From HXMU1420-13 sp963691715 (GTDB lineage: Bacteria > Bacteroidota > Rhodothermia > Balneolales > Balneolaceae), in assembly GCA_963691715.1 (NCBI GenBank), contig OY829281.1, positions 1,302,001-1,366,000 on the forward strand: a stretch of DNA of 64,000 nucleotides, in the 5' to 3' direction. The notes under the pieces were generated by a model. That model saw only the letters and a program-made list of their open reading frames with translations, was not told where the DNA came from and searched no databases. The position numbers and the translations under genes were made by a program. Position 1 is the stretch's first letter, and each line of letters starts with the position of its first letter. Positions 23,701-30,197 of this stretch are shown piece by piece.

Positions 23701-24653
23701 TTCCAGGAACTTATATCTCCATTGAATGAAGACTGAGAAAACATTCGAGTCATATCAGTAACATTACTCACATCCCAGAAACTTATGTCTCCATTAAATA
23801 TGGTCTCACGAAACATGGAATTCATATTAGTCACGTTGCTAACATCCCAAGAACTTATATCTCCATTGAATGGCGCCCTTTGAAACATGGAATTCATACA
23901 AGTCACGTTACTAACATCCCAAGAACTTATATCTCCATTGAATGAGCTTTCCATAAATAAACGGTCCATAATTTGTACATTACTCACGTCCCATGTACTT
24001 ATATCTCCATTGAATGGGGTCTTGCGAAACATGGAAACCATATTAGTCACGTTGCTAACATTCCAGGAACTTAAATCTCCATTGAACGTTGTCCCAACAA
24101 ACATAAAACCCATATCAGTAACTTTACTAACATTCCAAGCACTTATATCTCCATTGAATAAAGAGAAATAGAACATAGACCACATAGATTCTACATTACT
24201 CACGTCCCAGGAACTTATATCGCCATTGAAGGAAGATTGATAAAACATTAAGGTCATATTAGTAACAGTACTTACATCCCAAGAACTTAGATTTACATCC
24301 CAGGGACTTGAATCTTCATCGTATTCTGACTGATAGAACATTGAATACATGGTGAAAACACTACTTACATCCCATGTACTCAAATCACTTATTTCTACAG
24401 TCACATCTTTAAAAAGATTTGACATGTTGATTATCCCACTAGTACAAGTAGAAGATGCATTTTCTGGTGTAATTTGCTCTTTTGTCCTTTTGGTATAAAC
24501 AATGCCATTGACCTCACCGGTATCACCAACATTAGCATCATCACAGACTACAGTCACACCATTTTCGTGAATGGAGAAGGTTTGTGCCTGCACTGAATAT
24601 GCTTGGAATAAGGGCATAAAAATTAGAAGACTAAGAAATTTTGTGCTTTTCAT
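20754..24653 (-). CDS. Giant secreted protein: DUF285/BspA-like repeats, vWA domain, type IX sorting tail
   Basis: 1299 residues with a signal peptide (cleavage near AQA). Two blocks of ~25-residue repeats of the form DISSWDVSNVTNMxxMF (about 10 units at residues 70-345 and about 8 units at 430-630) match the DUF285 'BspA-like' leucine-rich-type repeats. Each block is preceded by a similar TKRTxxQITPENAS segment, so the whole block seems duplicated. Then come a fibronectin-like region (about 690-790), a von Willebrand A domain with MIDAS motif DNSLS (about 875), and a C-terminal sorting domain ending QTKKMLLIK. Such repeats usually mediate surface binding. It is the last gene of a three-gene minus-strand run. 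Confidence 0.88.
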   Translation of the reverse strand: MKSTKFLSLLIFMPLFQAYSVQAQTFSIHENGVTVVCDDANVGDTGEVNGIVYTKRTKEQITPENASSTCTSGIINMSNLFKDVTVEISDLSTWDVSSVFTMYSMFYQSEYDEDSSPWDVNLSSWDVSTVTNMTLMFYQSSFNGDISSWDVSNVESMWSMFYFSLFNGDISAWNVSKVTDMGFMFVGTTFNGDLSSWNVSNVTNMVSMFRKTPFNGDISTWDVSNVQIMDRLFMESSFNGDISSWDVSNVTCMNSMFQRAPFNGDISSWDVSNVTNMNSMFRETIFNGDISFWDVSNVTDMTRMFSQSSFNGDISSWNVSNVTKFGFGFMFESGITQSTYDSLLIGWSKLDLQNNIEIGFGEVQYSGIAKIARDSIIAQNNWTINDGGLLNNGFLLSNNGLTIYCNGASVESSWTFNEITYTKRTVDQITPENASTSCTSDISLMNSLFKNADLNNVDISSWDVSSVTEMNALFEGSSNLDTDLSFWDVSNVKDMSLMFSGASFNGDISTWDVSNVNSMSGMFLNSEFTGDLSQWNVINVTSMDNMFSGSEFDGDISTWDVSNVTSMSGTFLNSEFTGDLSQWNVFNVTSMDSMFSGSEFNGVINDWDVSNVSSMNSLFSGALNFNQNLNNWNVSSATSNNAMANIFDNSGMSGQNFDNTFIGWYKEMPSYPENINFGALGLTYCSSVDLISLLQSEYNWNISASAESICVTGVEIIEPEIGTVSDLPITLVWRTKELESSEIVRLQISTDSDFETILFERSYSNSDTTQILTDNDLDTSDKYYWRLRTESPDKIGSWATSNFRVKTDFVRLISDSTFIASPNYVNVMLHALDRNNNGVDYLEKDSFELLENGSPISNTESNYQISKLEGIPFELKTVLMLDNSLSIGEENLELIKQAVSIFIENKIPEMEISIYVFADGYQKLIDFTADTNLLLNTVQNISLTNIPGTDIYSAAIEGLNAWEDEYYLTNIVQGFMVLFTDGRDLAGRRTLNEVIAERGNKQVFTVGVELDPNDFDRNAIEQIGNAGTFIDGDFSNLAVRFETVKEELIQFSNSFYWLNYASSGRSSNRELTVRIVNNSNNAPDSEINTIFDASSFYAAPIDIVVNGSAENPLGVTEINMPADSSIEVRIETVFSYNLEPFKFNFTDESKLSIESVPDKPFVFRFIANGELDDIIGVGIQDTSQVSLTLNKTLVVNYDRITTSNELNEDFIPEAFSLSQNYPNPFNPSTQISYTLNNAENVVLEVFDMVGQRVKKLVNQKQNAGTYTVSFDASALASGIYIYRIQAGSFVQTKKMLLIK

Positions 24654-24694
24654 ATGATTTTGAATAGAATCGAATTTAATGATGTGAAGTAAAG

Positions 24695-26377
24695 CTATTT
24701 AATTAGCGTCATTTTCTTTGTTTCAACAAAAGTACCCGCCTGAATTCGGTAAATGTAGATCCCAGAGGATAAATCTGTTGCATTGAATGGTACCGCGTGA
24801 AAACCAGCTGAAAGTTGTTCAGTTACTAACTCTTTTACGCGCTGTCCTAATACATTGAATACTTCCAGTCGAACAATAGCTGCTTCCGGTAATCCAAACT
24901 GAATAGTGGTGGAAGGATTGAAAGGGTTCGGATAATTTTGCTCCAGACTAAAACTGGTAGGTATGTCCTCATTGAACATTTCTTCGTTGGATGTAGCCAT
25001 CGAATCTATATTCACTTCCAAATATCGAACGATCTTATTGGTCGCAACCCCGCTAGAATACACATTGAATTCAATGGATTTTAAGGTATCGGTTGGTACC
25101 AATGAAACATTCTTATAGCTCAACTCAGCGAATAGTTCCAGATATTCACTTACCGTACCATTTCCACGCACATGAATGTATTCCTGTTCATTTTCGATGG
25201 AAAAACCGGTAGCTGATGAAAGTATCAGTGAGTCCTCATCAACAATAAAACCTGATTTAAATGAAACTAACGCACTATCAATGTCAATGCCTTCCGAAGC
25301 GGTAATACTTAAGTCCTGAAAAATGGGTATCTCATCATTTCCAGTAGTAACTGATAGGGTATCAAGATCCCCGATAAATGATAAAAAGGGTACTTCAACT
25401 GAATTAAATGCGAAACTGTGATACAGACTCCATCTACCAAATTCGTCCTGAACTCGAACGAATAGAAATTGATCTCCAATCGGAAGGTTACTTCCTGATA
25501 CCGTGAATGTAGTTTCAATTTCAGTTCCAGGATCAAAAGTAAATGCGGTGGCTTCGGCAAAGCCTGGATCCGTGTTTAGAAAATATTCTCCTGCTACGAT
25601 ATTCCCGACCTTATTTGGATCTTCTTCATCAATGTATACCAACTTCTTCATAGGAATTCCCCACTGACCTACATTATTTTTAACTCGAACGTAGAGGGTA
25701 TGTATACCAGTTGAAAGTCCTTCTATATTGATAGTTACCGGCACGTTCACTGAAGTGCTATCATTGAACTCAAGGTTTGTTGCCAAGCCAATACCTGGAT
25801 CAACATTGAAAAAATATTCAGCTTCGGTCACCAATGTTGCAGCTGAATCGATGGCATCTATATAAATCAGCTTTTTCATAGGAATACCCCACTGACCCAC
25901 ATTATTTTGAGATCGAACAAACAATGTGTGCATACCTCTAGGAAGTCCTGAAGTATTTATTGTACTCAGGAAATTAATTTCATTTGCAGGATCAACAACT
26001 ATAGCTTCCCCTTCACCTAAACCTGGATCAACATTAAAGAAGTATTCGAACCCTACAATATTCGTTAATTCATCTCCATGTTCATTAATGTAAATCAACT
26101 TTTTCATCGGAATGCCCCATTCTCCTTCGCTATTTTGTACACGAACAAACAAGGTGTGCATTCCTTGTGTTAACCCATCGGTTGAAATGGTTAATTCAGT
26201 ATCTACTTCTTCATTTCCAGGAATCGACAAAGAAGTTGCATTCCCAACACCGGGATCGGTATTAAAAAAATACTCTGCGTTTACTAGTGTTTGTGCCAGG
26301 CTGTAATTACTACCAATTGCTATAAAAACCAGAAGAATTAAAAGCCTTTGAAGATGGCTTTTAATTACTTTTTGCAC
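24695..26377 (-). CDS. Secreted four-repeat surface protein with type IX sorting tail
   Basis: 560 residues with a signal peptide (ending near SLAQ). Four tandem units of ~85 residues each begin AEYFFNTDPGxG and the first three end QWGIPMKKLIYI-like; the fourth is shorter at its end. A beta-rich cadherin-like stretch follows (about 335-455), then a C-terminal sorting domain (EQNYPNPFNPSTTIQF to VETKKMTLIK). No catalytic motif is seen. Function unknown; repeats of this kind are common in secreted adhesins of Balneola-like bacteria. Its first 17 bases overlap the end of the beta-helix gene, so the two are probably translated together. Confidence 0.8.
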   Translation of the reverse strand: MQKVIKSHLQRLLILLVFIAIGSNYSLAQTLVNAEYFFNTDPGVGNATSLSIPGNEEVDTELTISTDGLTQGMHTLFVRVQNSEGEWGIPMKKLIYINEHGDELTNIVGFEYFFNVDPGLGEGEAIVVDPANEINFLSTINTSGLPRGMHTLFVRSQNNVGQWGIPMKKLIYIDAIDSAATLVTEAEYFFNVDPGIGLATNLEFNDSTSVNVPVTINIEGLSTGIHTLYVRVKNNVGQWGIPMKKLVYIDEEDPNKVGNIVAGEYFLNTDPGFAEATAFTFDPGTEIETTFTVSGSNLPIGDQFLFVRVQDEFGRWSLYHSFAFNSVEVPFLSFIGDLDTLSVTTGNDEIPIFQDLSITASEGIDIDSALVSFKSGFIVDEDSLILSSATGFSIENEQEYIHVRGNGTVSEYLELFAELSYKNVSLVPTDTLKSIEFNVYSSGVATNKIVRYLEVNIDSMATSNEEMFNEDIPTSFSLEQNYPNPFNPSTTIQFGLPEAAIVRLEVFNVLGQRVKELVTEQLSAGFHAVPFNATDLSSGIYIYRIQAGTFVETKKMTLIK

Positions 26378-27380
26378 GGAGAATTACCTCGAAATCTTGT
26401 CCTTCCTGAACCTTGGTAGGTGTGATCAATTCAATAATAGAGGGTAAAGATAATAAAGATCTTGAATGTGGACTACTTCCCCCAGTTGGCCCAATATCAG
26501 TTCCATCATTTCCTGCATTGATTAGAAGTGTACTTTTTAAGGTAAGTTCGTTATACCCACTCCAAGTGGACAGGTCTGGGATATCTTGTTCAAAAATCTG
26601 GCTGTAAGCTAGATTTCCAATAATATTGTCCTGATCGAAATTACCAACGCTATGCCCAGCATCCCTATTGAAAAAATTGTTTACGAATGACCAACCTTCA
26701 TTCGAAAGTGGGTCCGATGATCCAGTGTATAGGAAAATATTATTTGTAAAATCGTTAGCTGCTCCTGTAAAATTGGAAAAGTTTGCGATTAAATTATTCT
26801 CAAAATCTGTTCTATTAACTACTGGTGATTGATCTCTAATTATACTATTTCGAACTGTGTGATTGCTCCCTGTAAGGTCTATATACTGGTAAATGTAGCT
26901 ATTACTAATCACAATTCGGTTTGCACCACTACCTGTATAAATATCTCGAAATAAACATTCCTCAATAAATATATCCGTTGAACTTGTGTTATCGGTAGTA
27001 TTTTCAATTTGAAACCCTTCACCTGTACCGCCGTTCTGCGAATATAAACCTCTAAATGTAAGGTTACTAGATTGAAATATATTTACTTCACCAATCTCCG
27101 AATTATATCTAGCTGATGGAATCTGAATATCCGGATAATAGCCTATCCCAACAAAAGTAAGATTACTTTTACTATTTATAGTGATATCGCCATATGAATT
27201 TGGACTATGAATTATGTGAATTATATCGCCGGATTGAGCAGTATTGATTGCTGTCTGTAGATCTGTAAATATATGATCTCCCTCTGCTTCTATTCCTGTA
27301 TTATCTACAATAATTGTTCTCTGGGCCTGAACGGAAATTGAAAAAAGTATTAATAATAATGTTGTAGCTAATCGCTTCAT
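26361..27380 (-). CDS. Secreted right-handed beta-helix protein
   Basis: 339 residues with a signal peptide (ending VQAQ) and a good ribosome site (AGGAG before the ATG at 27380). The segment IFTDLQTAINTAQSGDIIHI is the usual opening of parallel beta-helix proteins of the pectate-lyase/PbH1 type. Successive short strands with asparagine ladders follow (NLTFVGIGYY, NLTFRGLYSQN, NHTVRNSII, NNLIANFSNFTG). The C-terminus has no sorting tail of its own. No lyase active site could be recognised. It begins the three-gene surface-protein operon. Confidence 0.75.
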   Translation of the reverse strand: MKRLATTLLLILFSISVQAQRTIIVDNTGIEAEGDHIFTDLQTAINTAQSGDIIHIIHSPNSYGDITINSKSNLTFVGIGYYPDIQIPSARYNSEIGEVNIFQSSNLTFRGLYSQNGGTGEGFQIENTTDNTSSTDIFIEECLFRDIYTGSGANRIVISNSYIYQYIDLTGSNHTVRNSIIRDQSPVVNRTDFENNLIANFSNFTGAANDFTNNIFLYTGSSDPLSNEGWSFVNNFFNRDAGHSVGNFDQDNIIGNLAYSQIFEQDIPDLSTWSGYNELTLKSTLLINAGNDGTDIGPTGGSSPHSRSLLSLPSIIELITPTKVQEGQDFEVILRAKSN

Positions 27381-27530
27381 TTTTACTCCTATTAACCTAA
27401 AAATTAAGTTTTAATAAAGAACATTTTTTCTTTTTATGAAAGTGTAAAACCAAGAATTTTAAATCACCACCTACCTATGTGGTTTGTACCATATATTTGT
27501 ACAATTATGACTCTTTATTGATTTAACTAC

Positions 27531-27600
27531 TTAATCAACATCATCTTTTTGGTCTGAAAAATTAAACTTGTTTGAATTCTGCATTTTTTGATTCATTATG
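27531..27600 (-). pseudogene. Relic of a type IX sorting tail
   Basis: Read on the minus strand this stretch contains IQTSLIFQTKKMMLIN followed by a stop, close to the IQAGSFVQTKKMLLIK ending of the nearby secreted proteins. The bases just before give LDPGNVYLLFI in another frame, as expected if a small indel split the tail. The body of the gene is gone; the integrative element may have replaced it. Confidence 0.5.
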
Positions 27601-27813
27601 ATAAAGAGCAAGTATACATTGCCTGGATCAAGCGGTTTATTTACTATCATAACACCACCCACCCATAGAGATGGTTTTGGTCGAAGTCGAAGAATATTTA
27701 AACTAGCTCGCTAATGAGGCAAATGTGGCACCCGCCACTTTAACTCTTACCTAACCCCTTTTCATACTGGTGCCCTTTGCTAAGTGCCAAAGTGACTAAA
27801 CCCTGACTATTTC

Positions 27814-27865
27814 TTGGTATAAGAACTCTAAGCAATCACGCTTAATAACCTAATTCTTATACCAA
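27814..27865. repeat. 12-bp perfect inverted repeat upstream of the first element gene
   Basis: TTGGTATAAGAA (27814-27825) and TTCTTATACCAA (27854-27865) are perfect complements separated by 28 bases, the second arm ending two bases before the ATG at 27868. It could form a stem that hides the start, or be paired operator half-sites for an element regulator. Confidence 0.6.
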
Positions 27866-27867
27866 TT

Positions 27868-28611
27868 ATGAATCATCAATTATTAACGCACTGCGGAGCG
27901 CAGCGCTGTTCGCTCGAGCAGCTACTTACCATTCCTGATCCACCTAAAACACGTACCTATACCCCACTTGGCCACTACGAATTCGCTGTCAATGTCTTAA
28001 CCATTGCCTCGGAAATTCTGAAAGGCTACCGCTTTGATGGAGACGCCTACGCACTAAGTACAAATGGGCAGAAACTGTTTGGAGTTATCACCTATCGCAA
28101 GATCAAACAGGCTCCTGATCAGGAACTTAAGCTGGCTATCGGCATTCGTAATTCGCACGATGGATCGATGAGTGCAGGGCTAACTATTGGCTCCACGGTA
28201 CTAGTCTGCGATAATATGACCTTTAAAGGGGATATTACCATCATGCGCAAGCACTCAGGCCGATTTATGCATCGAGACCTGACTGAGCAGATCATCACAG
28301 CCATCTACCAGTGCCAGCATAACTTTTCTCAGCTCCAGTCCGATATGCAGGCCATGAAAGCACGACGCATGAATACTCGCCAGAAGTATGAATATGTGGG
28401 AATGCTTACTGGAGAAGGCGTACTGTCGGCTTCGCAGTCTTCAGCAGCATTCAAAGAGCTGTGGGAACCACGGCACGAAGTATTTACTGCCCCTACGCTG
28501 TGGGCGGGCTATAACTGCGTGACTGAGGCGCTAAAAACCACGCCCGTGCATCAGATCCTGCAGCGTCACGCTAAGCTTCATGAGCTTACTTCTAATCTAT
28601 ATCTGAACTGA
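27868..28611 (+). CDS. DUF932 phage/plasmid-type protein
   Basis: 247 residues. The segment GHYEFAVNVL near the start and IGIRNSHDGSMSAGLTIGST in the middle match the DUF932 family (often 'phage/plasmid-like protein'), whose role is unknown but which travels with recombination genes. There are no membrane segments. The frame is intact. The start ATG lies just behind an inverted repeat. G+C is higher than in the chromosomal neighbours. It is the first gene of the element. Confidence 0.75.
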   Translation: MNHQLLTHCGAQRCSLEQLLTIPDPPKTRTYTPLGHYEFAVNVLTIASEILKGYRFDGDAYALSTNGQKLFGVITYRKIKQAPDQELKLAIGIRNSHDGSMSAGLTIGSTVLVCDNMTFKGDITIMRKHSGRFMHRDLTEQIITAIYQCQHNFSQLQSDMQAMKARRMNTRQKYEYVGMLTGEGVLSASQSSAAFKELWEPRHEVFTAPTLWAGYNCVTEALKTTPVHQILQRHAKLHELTSNLYLN

Positions 28612-28613
28612 CT

Positions 28614-28679
28614 ATGAAACTCCAAAAGCTGATCCTCAAGATCATCATCATTGTCATTACGGGAGGTAAGAAATCATGA
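28614..28679 (+). CDS. Tiny ORF, 21 residues, basic-hydrophobic peptide
   Basis: MKLQKLILKIIIIVITGGKKS begins three bases after the DUF932 stop. Its stop overlaps the ATG of the next small ORF (ATGA), and its last codons carry the GGGAGG ribosome site of that ORF. It may be a leader whose translation opens the next start, or a one-helix membrane peptide. Coding is plausible from layout only. Confidence 0.4.
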   Translation: MKLQKLILKIIIIVITGGKKS

Positions 28680-28792
28680 GTAGCCTGTACTATGTGGTCG
28701 AAGCCGCTGCCGAATTGGTTAAGCAAGTCTTGCTGCATCTGCTTCGGCGATCCCCCGATGACAACCAAGCCACTAACGAGCCTTTCGAGTAA
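28676..28792 (+). CDS. Small ORF, 38 residues, amphipathic helix
   Basis: Starts at ATG 28676 with GGGAGG nine bases upstream, overlaps the previous ORF by ATGA, and ends inside the left arm of a terminator. The middle (VEAAAELVKQVLLHLLRRS) would form an amphipathic helix, followed by an acidic tail. No family recognised. The strong ribosome site and tight packing support real translation. Confidence 0.5.
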   Translation: MSSLYYVVEAAAELVKQVLLHLLRRSPDDNQATNEPFE

Positions 28793-28809
28793 TACCGGAA
28801 GGCTTTTTT
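28779..28809 (+). terminator. Rho-independent terminator after the small ORFs
   Basis: AGCCTT pairs with AAGGCT around a 14-base loop, followed by TTTTT. It splits the element into an early DUF932 unit and a Gp157-ATPase unit. Confidence 0.75.
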
Positions 28810-28836
28810 ATTTCAACCAATTAATCCATTAAACCT

Positions 28837-29376
28837 ATGGAAACAACTATAACTAAAACACCAACAACCACAAACAAAGAAACCTTGTTTCAGATTGGCG
28901 AACACTTTCATGCGTTAGAAGAACTCCTCTCTGAAACCGAAGGTGAAATAACGGACGAAATCGATATCTGGCTTTCTGAATACGAAGGCAAACAGGCCGA
29001 CAAAGTCGATGCCTATTGCTATCTGATTCAAAAGTTTTCTGAGATATCAAAAGAGTCGAAACGACTCGCTGCCCGCTCTACCAGCTACGCAGGAAAAGCT
29101 CGGCAGCTCAAAGAACGACTGAAAGTGTATCTCCAGTCCAGAGGTACCCAGCGACTAGATACCGCCCGGTTTACTGTAAAGGTCGCTTCCAATGGTGGAC
29201 TCTTGCCGGTAGCGCTCAAAGAGTACGTACAGCTTGATGAACTCCCCGATCCCTTTGTTCGGGTGGTGAAAGAACCCGATATGACCCGTATCCGAGCAGC
29301 GCTCGAAGCCGGTGATCCGTTCGTGCATACCTTTGCCGAGCTTGGTGAGCGCGGCACCCATCTAAGAATCAAATAA
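28837..29376 (+). CDS. Siphovirus Gp157-family protein
   Basis: 179 residues. The N-terminal two-thirds is helical with a coiled-coil character (EHFHALEELLSETEGEITDE, then KVDAYCYLIQKFSEISKESK and KARQLKERLKVYLQSRG). It is followed by the short beta-rich end with LDTARFTVKVASNGG typical of Gp157. In streptococcal phages Gp157 has been tied to phage resistance and replication modules, and it usually sits next to a recombination ATPase, as here. The stop is 15 bases before the ATPase start. Confidence 0.85.
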   Translation: METTITKTPTTTNKETLFQIGEHFHALEELLSETEGEITDEIDIWLSEYEGKQADKVDAYCYLIQKFSEISKESKRLAARSTSYAGKARQLKERLKVYLQSRGTQRLDTARFTVKVASNGGLLPVALKEYVQLDELPDPFVRVVKEPDMTRIRAALEAGDPFVHTFAELGERGTHLRIK

Positions 29377-29391
29377 ATAAGGAGAAGTAAC

Positions 29392-30126
29392 ATGTTTACC
29401 AAAGCATCTCGAAAGGGATCATTCCTAAAATTAGCTATTACCGGCCCCAGCGGAGCCGGAAAAACGTATTCTGCCCTACGACTGGCGAGTGGCATAGCCC
29501 AAAAAGGTCGAATCGCACTGATCGACACTGAAAACGAAAGCGCAGGGCTGTATGCTTCTGATTTCGACTTTGATGTAGTAAGTGTAGAACCACCCTTCAG
29601 CATAGATAAGCTCACTCAACCAACCGTTGCAGCATTGGAAGCCAAGTATGAGGTACTCATCATCGATTCAGCTTCTCATTTCTGGAACGGGATCCTTGAG
29701 TTCAAATCGCAGCTCGATAAACGAGGTGGTAATTCCTACACCAACTGGAATGAAGCCAATAAAAACTACGATCTGATGATCCGGGCAATTCTATTCTCAA
29801 AGATTCATGTCATCGTATGCATGCGATCTAAAATGGAATACATCCTGGAAGAAAATGATCGTGGCAAACACGTTCCAAAGAAAGTCGGAATGGCTCCTAT
29901 TATGCGGGATAACGTAGAATATGAGTTCACCACTGTCTTTGATTTGGATTCTGCGCATCAAGCCCAATGCTCGAAAGACCGGACCAAGCTATTTGGTGAT
30001 ACCATCTTTGTAATCACCGAAGCTACCGGCTGGCAACTGCGTAGCTGGCTGGAAGAAGCGATACCAAAGAAAAATCGAAGACGAAAGAAGATTGCTGTTA
30101 CTACCAGCCCTAATGGAGTAGGATAA
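29392..30126 (+). CDS. Phage-type AAA/RecA-like ATPase (AAA_24, Sak4-like)
   Basis: 244 residues with a strong ribosome site (AAGGAGAAG). Walker A is GPSGAGKTYSA at about residues 21-31 and Walker B is VLIIDSASHFW at about 87-97, followed by a sensor-like HVIVCMRSKMEY stretch. The size and motif spacing match small phage ATPases used in single-strand annealing or replication. The C-terminus is basic (KKNRRRKKIAV), fitting DNA contact. It pairs with Gp157 in many phages. No defect is seen. Confidence 0.85.
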   Translation: MFTKASRKGSFLKLAITGPSGAGKTYSALRLASGIAQKGRIALIDTENESAGLYASDFDFDVVSVEPPFSIDKLTQPTVAALEAKYEVLIIDSASHFWNGILEFKSQLDKRGGNSYTNWNEANKNYDLMIRAILFSKIHVIVCMRSKMEYILEENDRGKHVPKKVGMAPIMRDNVEYEFTTVFDLDSAHQAQCSKDRTKLFGDTIFVITEATGWQLRSWLEEAIPKKNRRRKKIAVTTSPNGVG

Positions 30127-30132
30127 CTCCGG

Positions 30133-30157
30133 AAAGAGAAGCATGGCTTCTCTTTTT
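30133..30157 (+). terminator. Rho-independent terminator after the ATPase gene
   Basis: AAGAGAAGC and GCTTCTCTT form a tight stem with the loop ATG, followed by a T run. It lies 7 bases after the ATPase stop and separates it from the recombinase gene. Confidence 0.88.
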
Positions 30158-30197
30158 AGATTACATTCATATAACTAAACGATTATTACAAATTCGT

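Larger units (their letters stand above)
27381..27867. other. Intergenic junction between the surface-protein operon and the integrative element
   Basis: Holds, in order: the promoter side of the beta-helix gene with dyads ACCAC/GTGGT (27464-27483) and TTGTAC/GTACAA (27484-27504); a relic of a sorting tail (27531-27600); then a stretch with no feature I can name; and a 12-bp inverted repeat just before the first element gene. No gene is seen. Confidence 0.6.

Noticed and set aside
23110..24171. Plus-strand frames of 60-95 codons opposite the DUF285 repeats
   Set aside because: Mirror frames of the repeated coding sequence; no ribosome sites and no family.
22890..24400. Regular ~75-base repeats that might suggest a CRISPR array
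   Set aside because: The repeats are in frame, degenerate, have no constant direct repeat with unique spacers, and encode the DUF285 units.
29085..29615. 176-codon minus-strand frame across Gp157 and the ATPase gene
   Set aside because: Antisense to two well-supported genes; serine/arginine-rich composition typical of a shadow frame.
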